Positions 9,471 through 18,520 of a DNA stretch of 64,000 nucleotides are shown here, in pieces. Origin of the DNA: Marinomonas rhizomae. Its GTDB lineage: Bacteria; Pseudomonadota; Gammaproteobacteria; Pseudomonadales; Marinomonadaceae. Both the position numbers and the translations under genes were made by a program. The stretch lies in assembly GCF_024397855.1 (NCBI RefSeq), contig NZ_CP073343.1:1860001-1924000 (forward strand), given 5' to 3'. Position 1 is the stretch's first letter; each line of letters opens with the position of its first letter. The notes beneath the pieces were generated by a model. The model ran no database searches and was not told the origin of the DNA. It saw nothing but the letters and a program-made list of their open reading frames with translations.

Positions 9471-9559
9471 CAACATCACTTGTAGGGCACGATAAGCGAA
9501 GCGTAATCTGCCGTGAAAGCGCAGCTTTCTTTTGTGGGTGCAAACCATTCTTCATCTGC

Positions 9560-9711
9560 CCCTAATAGATTTCGTCGTCGCTCCCCCAAAAGAACTTATC
9601 GACCTAATTCATACCATCCGCATGTACCAGGCTCAAATCGCCCAACTTCGAATACCCGACTGGGTAAATGACAACGTCGATCACATGAAGTGCTGCTTTG
9701 TAGACTTCTAA
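9560..9711 (+). pseudogene. Relic of the 3' end of a KilA-N/Rha-type phage gene
   Basis: A plus-strand frame encodes LIHTIRMYQAQIAQLRIPDW and then VNDNVDHMK before the stop at 9709-9711. It parallels the end of the prophage KilA-N protein ([14 protein letters not shown]...[12 protein letters not shown], near 33210-33290). No upstream KilA-N domain is present. Together with the csrA-like relic it marks decayed prophage DNA immediately after ffs. Confidence 0.5.
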
Positions 9712-9861
9712 GCAAGAGGTAACTAAAGCCTATTTAAGTTGCCTTTAGTTATTGTTTTCATTGAGATAAAAGGATAATTTTGAAGTGTTTTTTATTGGAA
9801 GCACGTTCTTTAACTATATATTGGATATAGCAAAAGAGTAGGCGATAGCATGGAGTTATAT

Positions 9862-10512
9862 ATGAAACCAAAGGGAATTGTTTTGTTAGTTTTATCATTA
9901 TTGGTGATGTTCTGTACTGTGTATTATGGAGCTGCATATTATGATAAATACTTGGCTTCAAAGATGGCAGGTGAGTTGCTTGATACCATTAAAGAAGAGG
10001 CTAGAGAGAGCTATCCAGACGAATTAGAAATGGCGGCGATGAAAAAAGTTGCTATAAGTCGTTCAGAAGACGATTTAAATAATCAAAAAACTTTTGAAGA
10101 TAAGCGTAAAAAAGCAGCAGATATCTTTTTTGGTTTCTATTTGATAAATGTTAAGTCTAGAGTTGAGTACTGTCTAGATTTGGGCGTTAATATCGCTCCA
10201 TTTTCAAGCTTATTTAAAAAATCGAATTGGAATGAATATCTAATAGCTAAAGAGGCCCGTGCATATAATTCATCAGATATTGAGGAGCTTTATCAACTGT
10301 TGGAGCCTCAGATGATGGAGGTTGTGGGGGTAGACATGAAGGGCATCGCTTCAGAAAATGGATTGTCAGTTACTGAAAGTTGCCAGTTATTTGTGGATTA
10401 TGCGCCACGAGTTGTAAGTCAAATGCACATATCTGCTATGAATCCGGCCGTTTATAAAGCTTTGACTTACAACGTTAAAAATGACTTAGAAATTTTAAAA
10501 GAGACAAAATAA
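9862..10512 (+). CDS. Hypothetical membrane-anchored protein
   Basis: I do not recognise this 216-residue protein. Residues 5-25 form a single N-terminal membrane helix (GIVLLVLSLLVMFCTVYYGAAYY) with no lipobox or clear cleavage site. The rest should be a soluble, mostly helical domain on the outer face of the membrane, with two cysteines (in VEYCLDL and ESCQLF). The ATG at 9862 is preferred over 9850 because GGAG lies 6 bases upstream of it. Base composition is more AT-rich than the flanking chromosome. It sits between the phage relics and another small orphan frame, so it may be cargo from an old element. Confidence 0.6.
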   Translation: MKPKGIVLLVLSLLVMFCTVYYGAAYYDKYLASKMAGELLDTIKEEARESYPDELEMAAMKKVAISRSEDDLNNQKTFEDKRKKAADIFFGFYLINVKSRVEYCLDLGVNIAPFSSLFKKSNWNEYLIAKEARAYNSSDIEELYQLLEPQMMEVVGVDMKGIASENGLSVTESCQLFVDYAPRVVSQMHISAMNPAVYKALTYNVKNDLEILKETK

Positions 10513-10543
10513 ACACCTTAATTCTTTTCAAACTTAATTACCC

Positions 10544-10567
10544 AAGCCCATCTTTGATGGGCTTTTT
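10544..10567 (+). terminator. Rho-independent terminator
   Basis: The hairpin AAGCCCATC-TTT-GATGGGCTT followed by a T run lies 31 bases after the stop of the hypothetical membrane protein gene. Confidence 0.85.
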
Positions 10568-10697
10568 CGTTTATGTTCTTCTATTTTATAAGGCGTAATC
10601 ATGCGCCAAAAGATGCTGCTCGGTGGCTTTGTCTTTTCGCTCCACGAAGGCGCGTCTTACGAAAGGCTGCATTTTTGAGTCAGATGAAAAATAGCGC

Positions 10698-10874
10698 CTA
10701 AGCTTCCTCTGCTCCAAACAACTCAATGAATAAAAACACCTTCCCACGCCCAGAGAGCACTGCCATAGCCGCTATTTCCTTCAAGGCTTTCAGCTGCATA
10801 ACAACACCATCAAATCCATATAAATCGATCCTGTCGTCGCTTTGCTTAAGTGTCATTTCAAAGCGACATACCAA
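10698..10874 (-). CDS. Possible small protein, 58 aa
   Basis: The frame opens with TTG at 10874, 6 bases after a strong AAGGAG, and ends at 10698. The protein contains RFEMTLKQSDDRIDLYGFDG and ends FIELFGAEEA. No family is recognised. A second minus-strand frame (about 10588-10700) follows directly and ends in ...ATEQHLLAHDYAL without a good start. Both could be remnants of the decayed phage-like stretch after ffs. The support is the ribosome site and the intact frame only. Confidence 0.3.
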   Translation of the reverse strand: MVCRFEMTLKQSDDRIDLYGFDGVVMQLKALKEIAAMAVLSGRGKVFLFIELFGAEEA

Positions 10875-11239
10875 GCTTTACTCCTTAAAAATTTCAGAAT
10901 AATGGTGGGCAATTTTGGTGCAAACGACTAATCAGTGATCCATCGCTTTGCATTTTTTATTACAGCTCTATATATCAATATTTTGGGGTGTGTTCTTTGA
11001 AGAAAGCTTTATGTGTGTTTTCTGGTCTTTTTTGCATGAATATAAGCAAAAAAAACGCAAATCATAGGTGTTTTCTGATTGCTATATGGGGTGCGCTTAG
11101 CGTTGGCAAGGTTATTGAATATTAAATAAACCGTAAACATTTAGACTTGTAAACAATAAAGATAGTCTCTATGCTAAATAAACGTTAAGTCGTTCTTTGA
11201 TAACGATTTACGCATTATGTTTCACAACAGAGAGCCGCT
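10875..11239. other. Non-coding stretch upstream of proV
   Basis: About 365 bases, AT-rich and without a convincing gene. It must carry the promoter of the betaine transporter operon, but I could not single out a -35/-10 pair with confidence. Confidence 0.4.
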
Positions 11240-12436
11240 ATGGTTACAAAACTCGAAGTTAAGAACCTATACAAGATTTTTGGCGAGCATCCGAAAAAAG
11301 CATTGAAGATGCTAGACAAAGGTATAAACAAAGACGAAATTTTTAAAAAGACGGGTCAGACTGTTGGTGTGAAGAATGCCAGTTTGGCGATTAAAGAGGG
11401 TGAAATATTTGTTGTAATGGGGCTCTCTGGTTCAGGTAAATCCACACTTGTTCGCTTATTAAACCGTCTTATTGAACCTACCCAAGGCCAAGTGTTAATT
11501 GATGGCCATGACATTACAAAAGTGGATGACAAGGCATTACGCGATATTCGACGCAGCAAAATTAGTATGGTCTTCCAGTCCTTTGCGTTAATGCCTCACA
11601 TGAATGTGCTTGATAATACAGCTTTTGGTTTAGAGCTTTCTGGTGTCGACGTAAAAGAACGTCACGAAAAAGCACGTGACGCATTGGCTCAAGTTGGTTT
11701 GGAATCGCACGCAAACAGTTATCCTGATGAATTGTCTGGCGGCATGCAGCAGCGTGTTGGTTTGGCCAGAGCGTTAACCAATGACCCTGATATTCTACTT
11801 ATGGATGAGGCATTTTCAGCCCTCGATCCTCTTATTCGAACAGAAATGCAGGATGAATTGGTCCGTTTGCAGTCTGAGCAACAGCGCACGGTAGTGTTTA
11901 TTTCCCATGACCTTGATGAAGCCATGCGAATAGGCGATCGAATTGCCATCATGCAGGGCGGTGAAGTTGTTCAGGTCGGAACGCCCGATGATATTTTGCA
12001 TAACCCAGCCAATGATTATGTCCGTTCCTTCTTTAAAGGCGTTGATGTTAGTAATGTTTTCTGCGCTAGAGATATTGCTTCTAGATCTAGCCTCACTCTC
12101 ATTAAGAAAGATTCTAGTGAGGGGCTTATAACTGGTTTGAAATTATTAAATGAAAATGAGCGTGACTATGGTTATGTGATTGATAAAAGCCAGCGCTTCT
12201 TAGGAGTGGTATCTGCTATTTCACTGCAAGATGTGATTAAGAATAAGCAGACGCTTGCTGAGGCTATTATTAATGATGTGGAGGCTATTTCGGCTGATAC
12301 GTCGATCAGGGACATTATTTCGATCGTTGCTCACTCCCCCTGTGCTGTACCAGTTGTTGACGACCAGCAAAAGTACGTAGGTGTTGTCAGTAAAGCGCGT
12401 TTACTAGAAACATTGGATAGGGAGGCTACCGCATGA
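11240..12436 (+). CDS. proV: Glycine betaine/proline betaine ABC transporter, ATP-binding subunit ProV
   Basis: A 398-residue ATPase that powers uptake of osmoprotectants. It has the ProV-specific N-terminal extension ([16 protein letters not shown]), Walker [10 protein letters not shown], signature [15 protein letters not shown], Walker [14 protein letters not shown] and a C-terminal CBS pair (ending [20 protein letters not shown]). In relatives this CBS region senses ionic strength. It overlaps proW by 4 bases (ATGA). Expression is likely osmotically controlled, though no regulator site is evident. Confidence 0.95.
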   Translation: MVTKLEVKNLYKIFGEHPKKALKMLDKGINKDEIFKKTGQTVGVKNASLAIKEGEIFVVMGLSGSGKSTLVRLLNRLIEPTQGQVLIDGHDITKVDDKALRDIRRSKISMVFQSFALMPHMNVLDNTAFGLELSGVDVKERHEKARDALAQVGLESHANSYPDELSGGMQQRVGLARALTNDPDILLMDEAFSALDPLIRTEMQDELVRLQSEQQRTVVFISHDLDEAMRIGDRIAIMQGGEVVQVGTPDDILHNPANDYVRSFFKGVDVSNVFCARDIASRSSLTLIKKDSSEGLITGLKLLNENERDYGYVIDKSQRFLGVVSAISLQDVIKNKQTLAEAIINDVEAISADTSIRDIISIVAHSPCAVPVVDDQQKYVGVVSKARLLETLDREATA

Positions 12437-13497
12437 GTACTGAATCAAATCCATGGACAACCGCGCCGGATGATACTGGGGCCGCGGAATCAACGGCTAG
12501 TAATCCTTGGGGTGGGGCTGCGTCAACGCAAGGTTCAGATGCTGCATCCATGTCTGCCAGTGGTACACCTGTTGAGCAAACTGACTTTAGTTTACTTCAT
12601 CCTTTCCAAGATGTTTGGATTCCGCTTGATCACTGGATCGAAAGTGGCGTCGGTTGGGTGGTGACGAACTTTCGTCCCTTTTTTACAGCTGTCAAAGCCC
12701 CTGTAGACGCGACGCTGACTGCAGTCGATAGTGCATTTAATGCCGCTCCGCCGCTTTTTGTTATTGCTTTGTTTGGTTTAATTGCTTGGCAATTATCTGG
12801 GAAGCGCCTAGCAATAGGTTCTGTTATAGGCTTGTTTGTGCTTGGTGCTATTGGTGCTTGGCAAGAGTCCATGACGACCTTGGCTTTGGTTGTAACGTCC
12901 GTGTTGTTTTGTATTGTATTGGGTATTCCTACGGGGATTGCGATGGCGCGTAGTGATCGTGCTGCAAAAGTGATTCGCCCGATCTTGGATATTATGCAAA
13001 CGACACCCGCTTTCGTGTATTTGGTCCCAATCGTTATGCTCTTTGGTATTGGTAATGTGCCTGGGGTTATTGTGACCATTATTTTTGCGGTCGCGCCGGT
13101 TATTCGTTTAACAAACCTTGGTATTCGACAAGTACCCAGTGACTTAATAGAGGCGGCGAACTCGTTTGGTGCGGATAAGAAACAGATGTTGTTCAAGGTT
13201 CAATTACCACTTGCTATGCCGACTATTATGGCTGGCGTTAACCAAACGTTAATGTTGGGCTTATCCATGGTGGTTATTGCATCAATGATTTCCGTTGGTG
13301 GATTAGGTTTGATGGTACTGCGAGGGATCGGTCGATTAGACATTGGTCTCGCGACTATTGGTGGTATCGGTATTGTCATTCTCGCGGTTATTTTAGATCG
13401 CATGACGCAGTCGCTTGGTCAAGATGCTCGTCAGCGTGGTACGCGCCATTGGTATGAAACCGGACCAATTGGCTTATTACTTGCGTTTAAAAAATGA
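12433..13497 (+). CDS. proW: Glycine betaine/proline betaine ABC transporter, permease ProW
   Basis: A 354-residue inner-membrane permease. A ~60-residue hydrophilic N terminus rich in Ser, Ala and Asn (two NPW repeats) precedes several membrane helices. The permease-ATPase contact loop is visible as [23 protein letters not shown]. coli ProW has a similar long N-terminal tail. It overlaps the preceding proV, and its stop overlaps an upstream in-frame ATG of the next gene. Confidence 0.95.
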   Translation: MSTESNPWTTAPDDTGAAESTASNPWGGAASTQGSDAASMSASGTPVEQTDFSLLHPFQDVWIPLDHWIESGVGWVVTNFRPFFTAVKAPVDATLTAVDSAFNAAPPLFVIALFGLIAWQLSGKRLAIGSVIGLFVLGAIGAWQESMTTLALVVTSVLFCIVLGIPTGIAMARSDRAAKVIRPILDIMQTTPAFVYLVPIVMLFGIGNVPGVIVTIIFAVAPVIRLTNLGIRQVPSDLIEAANSFGADKKQMLFKVQLPLAMPTIMAGVNQTLMLGLSMVVIASMISVGGLGLMVLRGIGRLDIGLATIGGIGIVILAVILDRMTQSLGQDARQRGTRHWYETGPIGLLLAFKK

Positions 13498-13541
13498 AAA
13501 TCAAAACGGTTACAAAAAACTCATTCAAAGGAGATGTTCCA

Positions 13542-14528
13542 ATGAAAAAGGTAATTACACTAACTTCACTTGCCACACTGTTTAGCGGTGCTGTCTTAGC
13601 CGATGGTCACTTGCCAGGCGAGGGTGTAAAAGTCACAGCAGTACAAAGCCCAATCGCAGAAGAAACGTTTCAGACTGTTGTTGTTAACAAAGCGCTAGAA
13701 AAATTAGGCTACGATGTGCAGCCAATTAAAGAAGTAGACTACAGTGCTGGCTATACGTCTGTTGCTAATGGCGATACGCAGTTTCTTGCAGTGAACTGGT
13801 ACCCACTTCATAACTCTATGTACAAAAACGCGGGTGGAGATGACAAATTTTTTCGCGGCGGTAATTACATAGATGGAGCGGCACAAGGTTATTTGATTGA
13901 TAAAAAAACCGCTGATAAATATGATATTACTAATATCGACGATTTCAAAGATCCGAAAATTGCCGCTTTATTTGATACTAATGGAGACGGTACCGCTGAC
14001 TTAACTGGTTGTCAGGCTGGTTGGGGTTGTGAGGGTGTTATTGAACATCAGCTAGATGCGTTCGGATTGCGTGATAAAATCACTCATAATCAGGGTCAAT
14101 ACGCGGCCATTATTTCTGACACCATTGCTCGTTTCAATGAAGGTGAGTCGATCTTTTATTACACTTGGACGCCATACTGGGTATCTGGCAAGCTTGTTCC
14201 CGGTCGTGACGTTGTATGGTTAGAAGTGCCTTATTCTTCTAATCCAAATGGTACTGATACGGCTCTACCGAATGGCAAAAACTACGGTTTTGATATCAAT
14301 AGTGAACGAATTGTCGCGAATAAAGCGTTTGTTGAAGCAAACCCAGCGGCTAAAAAATTATTCGAGATCATGAAACTACCGATTAATGCAGTGAGTGCCG
14401 AGAATATGCTGATTGCTGATGGTGAAGATTCTCAGCGTGATATTGCTATTCATGCGGATAATTGGATTAGTGCCAATCAATCGACGTTTGATGGCTGGAT
14501 TTCAGCTGCCAAGAAAGCGGCGAAATAA
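13542..14528 (+). CDS. proX: Glycine betaine-binding periplasmic protein ProX
   Basis: The periplasmic receptor of the ProVWX importer. The mature start [20 protein letters not shown] matches ProX closely. Tryptophans that would form the betaine cage are present ([14 protein letters not shown]). The true start is the ATG at 13542: AAAGGAG precedes it and it gives a normal signal peptide ([20 protein letters not shown]). A longer in-frame start at 13494 overlaps proW but would bury the signal. The operon ends at the terminator near 14601. Confidence 0.95.
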   Translation: MKKVITLTSLATLFSGAVLADGHLPGEGVKVTAVQSPIAEETFQTVVVNKALEKLGYDVQPIKEVDYSAGYTSVANGDTQFLAVNWYPLHNSMYKNAGGDDKFFRGGNYIDGAAQGYLIDKKTADKYDITNIDDFKDPKIAALFDTNGDGTADLTGCQAGWGCEGVIEHQLDAFGLRDKITHNQGQYAAIISDTIARFNEGESIFYYTWTPYWVSGKLVPGRDVVWLEVPYSSNPNGTDTALPNGKNYGFDINSERIVANKAFVEANPAAKKLFEIMKLPINAVSAENMLIADGEDSQRDIAIHADNWISANQSTFDGWISAAKKAAK

Positions 14529-14600
14529 AGACACTTTGCTAGTCAGGCTTTGACTCTTCTAAACCATAGAAGAGTCGTACCTTAATGCTAGTCACTTAAA

Positions 14601-14637
14601 AGGATGCTGTATTTATACAGTGTCCTTTTTTATTTTT
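14601..14637 (+). terminator. Terminator of proVWX
   Basis: AGGA-GCTGTAT...ATACAG-TCCT stem followed by a long T-rich run. A further perfect stem (GACTCTTCT / AGAAGAGTC, around 14549-14573) lies just upstream but lacks a T run. Confidence 0.75.
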
Positions 14638-14691
14638 TAAAATTGGTAATTTATAACTAGACAGCTTTTCTTGCTTGTAACAAAAATTCAC

Positions 14692-14737
14692 TTGGTCATT
14701 TGTGTTGCTTAAAACTATACTGTATATCCATACAGTA
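14692..14737 (+). promoter_or_regulatory. umuD promoter with LexA (SOS) box
   Basis: TTGGTC (14692-14697), 18 bases, TATACT (14716-14721). A near-ideal LexA operator, TACTGTATATCCATACAGTA (14718-14737; CTGT-N8-ACAG core), overlaps the -10, so LexA should block transcription until DNA damage. Confidence 0.88.
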
Positions 14738-14751
14738 TTTTGGTGTTTATC

Positions 14752-15198
14752 ATGCGTGTGACTTATCTTGGTGTGTCTGAGTCGGCGGCGTTTATCGCGG
14801 CCAATAGTGTGCGAATCCCGCTTTATGTGGATTCTGTGTCGGCGGGTTTTCCTTCTCCCGCTCAGGACTTTGTTGAAAAATCCTTAGATTTAAATGAGTT
14901 CTGTGTGGCCCATCCGAACGCCACGTTTTACGTGCGTGCTCAGGGTGATTCTATGATAGAGGCGGGCATTTATTCGGGTGATGTCTTGGTGGTGGATCGT
15001 TCGTTAACGGCTCGTCATGGAGACATCGTCATCGCCTGCATTCATGGGGAAATGACGGTGAAGACGTTAGAGTTGAAGCCCAATGTGTTACTTCGTCCGA
15101 AGAATAAAGCCTACAAAGCGATTCAGATTACCGAAGAGTCCGAGCTGGAGATCTTCGGTGTGGTGATGGGCGTGGTTCGTAAGTATGAGCGCAGTTGA
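14752..15198 (+). CDS. umuD: UmuD-type translesion-synthesis accessory protein (self-cleaving)
   Basis: A 148-residue S24-family protein. The self-cleavage site is seen in SAGFPSPAQDF, the catalytic serine in AQGDSMIEAG and the catalytic lysine in TVKTLEL. RecA-stimulated cleavage makes UmuD', which joins UmuC to form DNA polymerase V. The ATG at 14752 is used; the upstream TTG at 14740 has no support. A LexA box directly precedes it, and the stop overlaps the umuC start. Confidence 0.93.
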   Translation: MRVTYLGVSESAAFIAANSVRIPLYVDSVSAGFPSPAQDFVEKSLDLNEFCVAHPNATFYVRAQGDSMIEAGIYSGDVLVVDRSLTARHGDIVIACIHGEMTVKTLELKPNVLLRPKNKAYKAIQITEESELEIFGVVMGVVRKYERS

Positions 15199-16469
15199 TG
15201 AAGACGGTCTTTGCCTTGGTCGATTGCAATAACTTTTACGCCAGTTGCGAGAAGCTGTTTCGGCCAGATTTAAAGCATACGCCTGTTGCTGTGTTGTCGA
15301 ATAATGACGGCTGTATTGTGGCGCGTTCCAAAGAGGTAAAGGCGCTGGGTATTAAGATGGGCGTGCCGATGTTTCAGGTGCAGGACGAGATAAGAAAGTT
15401 CGGCATTGTGTGCTTTTCGTCGAACTATGCACTGTATGCGGATATGTCTAATCGGGTGATGTCGATCTTAGAAGAGGAAGCGCCACGGTTGGAAGTGTAT
15501 TCCATCGATGAAGCCTTTATGGACTTAACGGGCATTGATCATGTGACGGATTTACTGGCGTTTGGCAAACAAGTAAAAGCCAAGGTCGATAAGTGGACGG
15601 GCATTACGGTAGGTGTTGGCATCGCGCCAACCAAGACGCTGGCGAAGTTGGCCAACCATGCGGCGAAGAAATATCCAGCGACTGGCTCGGTGGTGGATTT
15701 AATGGACCCAGAGCGACAAAGGCGCTTGTTGGCTTTGTTGGATGTAAGTGATGTTTGGGGCGTTGGTCGTCGTACTACGACAAAGCTAAAGGCGAGGGGG
15801 ATCAGCACAGCGTTGGATCTGGCGAATGCCGATCCTAAATCCATTCGTAGTGAGTTTTCTGTGGTGTTGGAGCGAACCATTCGAGAATTGAATGGGGTAT
15901 CGTGCTTGGATTTAGAGTTAGTCAGGCCAACAAAGCAGCAGATTATTTGCAGTCGGTCATTTGGTCATAAAGTGACAGAAAAGCGTGAACTACGGGAGGC
16001 TATTGCTAAGTACACGACCAGAGCTGCCGAGAAACTACGTGGCGAAAAACGCCTTTGCCGTGTGGTTAGTGTGTTTATTCGTACCAGTCCTTTTATTCCT
16101 AACGAACCGCAGTACGCGAAAACCCTTTCCGCTGAACTCCCCAACCCAAGCGACGACACTCGAGACTTATTGGAAGTGGCGGAGGTGTTGTTTCACCGAC
16201 TTTGGCGTGACGGTTTTCGTTATATGAAAGCGGGTGTGATGCTTGCCGATTTTTACGAGCATAACGCCTTTCAGCAAGATTTGCTTCGAGCGGATAGTAC
16301 GAAAGTAAACTCCAAAGCGCTTATGAGTGTAGTCGATCAAATAAACCACAGCGGTCTCGGTAATGTGTTTTTTGCCTCGCAAGGCGTCTCACCTCAATGG
16401 TCAATGAAACGCGAACACTTATCGCCAGGGTACACGACTAGGTGGGATGAACTACCCAAGGTTTGGTGA
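15198..16469 (+). CDS. umuC: UmuC-type Y-family DNA polymerase V catalytic subunit
   Basis: A 423-residue error-prone polymerase. It starts KTVFALVDCNNFYASCEKLF (metal-binding Asp) and has the catalytic YSIDEAFMDLTG, a thumb HhH region (VSDVWGVGRRTT) and a C-terminal little-finger domain. It copies damaged DNA with UmuD'. The ATG at 15198 overlaps the umuD stop. A second, very similar umuC lies in the prophage at 36471-37751. The two differ at scattered positions over their whole length, so this is a diverged duplicate and not a recent copy. Confidence 0.95.
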   Translation: MKTVFALVDCNNFYASCEKLFRPDLKHTPVAVLSNNDGCIVARSKEVKALGIKMGVPMFQVQDEIRKFGIVCFSSNYALYADMSNRVMSILEEEAPRLEVYSIDEAFMDLTGIDHVTDLLAFGKQVKAKVDKWTGITVGVGIAPTKTLAKLANHAAKKYPATGSVVDLMDPERQRRLLALLDVSDVWGVGRRTTTKLKARGISTALDLANADPKSIRSEFSVVLERTIRELNGVSCLDLELVRPTKQQIICSRSFGHKVTEKRELREAIAKYTTRAAEKLRGEKRLCRVVSVFIRTSPFIPNEPQYAKTLSAELPNPSDDTRDLLEVAEVLFHRLWRDGFRYMKAGVMLADFYEHNAFQQDLLRADSTKVNSKALMSVVDQINHSGLGNVFFASQGVSPQWSMKREHLSPGYTTRWDELPKVW

Positions 16470-16523
16470 GTAAGGAAGGTTGTTGCATATTCGATCGCAT
16501 TTTTTAAGTTAAGGGATAGCATA

Positions 16524-16860
16524 GTGACTAGTAAGGAGTTATTGGGTTTTGTTTCTACAAACTTAATGGAGTTGTTAGGTTTTGCTGCCTCCAATTCAAT
16601 AGCGTTGCTGAGCCTATTGGTTGCTGTGTTGGTTTGGTGGCAAAGCCGAAAAGATGCAAAGTTGGCAAAAGAAACAGCTAAATTTACAAAAAAAGCCACT
16701 GAGGAAGCTGCAAAGCTGACAAAAGATACAGCAGTGATGTCTGTAAAACCTTATTTATCTATAGCCACATATAGAGCCCCATCAAAAATATATAGCAACT
16801 ATTGAAAAAATGGGCTCGGGCCGGCCGTTATTGATGGTTTTAGGGTCTATTAAGATTATT
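16524..16860 (+). pseudogene. Truncated copy of the membrane protein gene that follows umuC
   Basis: The first ~83 codons closely match the intact prophage gene at 37807-38436 (FAASNSIALLSLLVAVLVWW, then a charged helix, then TAVMSVKP). A TGA stop follows at 16803. In the same frame beyond the stop, NGLGPAVIDGFRV still aligns with TGLGPAIIDEFKV of the intact copy, then more stops appear. An internal deletion and nonsense changes have therefore inactivated it. The start is GTG at 16524. It shows that the duplication covers umuD, umuC and this gene. Confidence 0.7.
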
Positions 16861-16899
16861 GGAAAAGGATTTCATAAAAAGCGTTAGGGAGGAAATTGC

Positions 16900-17244
16900 G
16901 TGAAAGGTTTTAGGTTTGTAAATGCTGCTGCGAAACGTGAGTTTGGTAAGTTGCCAAAAGACGTGCAATTGCTTTTTGCGACGAGTTTAAATGCAGTGGC
17001 TCAAGAGCAAGATCCCTTAGTTGATTTTAAGCATATTGCGAGTAGCGTTGGAAAAGGGGCGGTAGAGCTTATAGAGAATGGCAGTCCTGCGTATCGGGCT
17101 GTTTATTGCGCAAAGTTTGGAAACACAATATTTTTACTGCACTCCTTTGTGAAAACGACAAATGGTGTCGACAAAAAGGCTATGAATACGGCTAAACAGC
17201 GTTATAAAGTTATGATGGATATTGTCAAAAAAGAAAGGCTGTGA
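16900..17244 (+). CDS. RelE/HigB-like (Gp49-type) toxin
   Basis: A 114-residue protein of the phage-derived Gp49-like/HigB family. It has the REFGKLPKDVQLLF start, the RAVYCAKFGNTIFLLHSFVK core and a basic C-terminal helix ending in VKKERL. Such toxins cleave mRNA on the ribosome. The GTG start at 16900 has a strong GGGAGG upstream. The likely HigA-type partner is not downstream on the same strand but convergent, 19 bases away. Confidence 0.75.
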   Translation: MKGFRFVNAAAKREFGKLPKDVQLLFATSLNAVAQEQDPLVDFKHIASSVGKGAVELIENGSPAYRAVYCAKFGNTIFLLHSFVKTTNGVDKKAMNTAKQRYKVMMDIVKKERL

Positions 17245-17263
17245 TTTTCTATTTTTAATTGGA

Positions 17264-17608
17264 TTATACTTCGTTTAGCGACCGTGTAGTGCATTCGAAA
17301 ATGGGCGTTCGATCGTCCTTTAGTTTAAAGGTTGGTTTGATCGTATAGCCAATTTTTGCTAGAAAGCCAATAAGTTTATCGGAAGAGAATTTATCTACCT
17401 TTCCTCTTGATAGCTCACTTACTCTAGGCTGAGAGATTTCTAATTTAGCCATGATGTCTGATTGTGTCCAATTTTTTGATTGGAAGTAATTTTTCAGTAC
17501 AAGCATCATATCTGCACGAAATTCGAGGTCTGCAGACTCTGCTGGATCATCGGTAATCGCATCAAAAATATTTGTATATTGTAATTCTTCCATGGCATTG
17601 TCGCTCAT
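17264..17608 (-). CDS. HigA-like XRE antitoxin/regulator
   Basis: A 114-residue protein with one Xre-type helix-turn-helix (WTQSDIMAKLEISQPRVSEL, residues ~53-72). It belongs to the HTH_37-like type usually paired with Gp49/HigB toxins. It should bind its own promoter and neutralise the toxin. The unusual point is orientation: it reads towards the toxin gene, with 19 bases between the stops, so the mRNAs may overlap. The pairing is inferred from family and proximity. Confidence 0.7.
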   Translation of the reverse strand: MSDNAMEELQYTNIFDAITDDPAESADLEFRADMMLVLKNYFQSKNWTQSDIMAKLEISQPRVSELSRGKVDKFSSDKLIGFLAKIGYTIKPTFKLKDDRTPIFECTTRSLNEV

Positions 17609-17799
17609 TGTTACTGGATTAAATTTTTATACGTGATTTAGTATAAATGATGGCTCATACATACATATAGGTCAAGATATATTGTGGTAGCTTAATATTC
17701 TTTGTTTGGGCTATGTTGCAATTTAAAAAAACTTAGCCAGAAAAGCAAAAAAAACCGCCCAGAAGACGGTTTTATTGTTTAGTGCTTTGGGCTAAGCAA

Positions 17800-18168
17800 T
17801 CAGCCTTGGCTAACGAACTTCATAGAGATGGAGTTGACGCAGTGGCGGATGTTGTTTTCAGTGAGTCTTTCACCTTCAAATACATGCCCTAGGTGGCCTT
17901 CGCAGTTGGCACAGACGATTTCTACGCGTCGACCGTCGGCATCGGGGACACGTTTTACCGCATTAGGGATCTCATCGTCAAAGCTTGGCCAGCCGCAATG
18001 AGAAATGAATTTGTGCTCTGAAGTATAAAGGGGGGCGTCACATTGGCGACAAACATAGAGGCCGCCTTCCATTTTGTCTGTGTATTCTCCGGTAAAGGGA
18101 CGCTCTGTGCCTTTATCAAGAATGACACTGGCTTCTGCAGGGGTCAGCTTGTTGTATGGTTTGTTCAT
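17800..18168 (-). CDS. msrB: Peptide-methionine (R)-S-oxide reductase MsrB
   Basis: A 122-residue methionine sulfoxide repair enzyme. Two zinc CxxC pairs (CRQC, CANC), the GWPSF substrate loop and the nucleophilic cysteine in [11 protein letters not shown] are all present. A cysteine, not selenocysteine, is used. The ATG at 18168 is chosen because AGGAG precedes it and homology begins there. The longer frame upstream is not needed. Confidence 0.93.
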   Translation of the reverse strand: MNKPYNKLTPAEASVILDKGTERPFTGEYTDKMEGGLYVCRQCDAPLYTSEHKFISHCGWPSFDDEIPNAVKRVPDADGRRVEIVCANCEGHLGHVFEGERLTENNIRHCVNSISMKFVSQG

Positions 18169-18405
18169 AAGGCTTGTTCTCCTGTCACTATGATGGACGT
18201 TATCGATATAAAGTATGTCATGTCTTATCGTTGCAGAGTATGACAATAAATTGCACGGTGAGTTCGTAGGAGAAAATATTTGGTATGTGAATTAATTATA
18301 TCAATTGTATATTCAGTTTGAGGTGGGGAGGGATTGAATTATGGGCTTTAGTGTAAGCCTAAAGCGCGATCTATGTCGCATTTTAGGCTTGTATTATGGC
18401 ATTAT

Positions 18406-18520
18406 AAAGCACCTAAAGCACCTAAAGCACCTAAAGCACCTAAAGCACCTAAAGCACCTAAAGCACCTAAAGCACCTAAAGCACCTAAAGCACCTAAAGC
18501 ACCTAAAGCACCTAAAGCAT
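18406..18520. repeat. 9-bp tandem repeat, about 12.8 copies, at the 3' end of tal
   Basis: Twelve perfect copies of AAAGCACCT plus a partial copy. The array begins inside the tal stop codon region. Read in the tal direction and frame, each unit is CTT-TAG-GTG, so every third codon is an in-frame stop. The units are identical, suggesting recent slippage. A hairpin (18355-18390, AAGCCTAAA...TTTAGGCTT), built from related sequence, lies just beyond. Confidence 0.95.

Noticed and set aside
9209..10900. CRISPR-associated Tn7-like insertion at ffs, a known target of such elements
   Set aside because: No tns or cas genes or Tn7-type ends are present; the nearby relics are of prophage type.
12630..13196. 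188-aa minus-strand open frame
   Set aside because: It is antisense to proW, which has a full set of permease features.
17800..18168. Selenocysteine-type MsrB
   Set aside because: The catalytic position is an ordinary cysteine codon, with no in-frame TGA or SECIS-like need.
18406..18520. Possible CRISPR array
   Set aside because: Units are 9 bp and directly joined, without spacers; no cas genes are seen.
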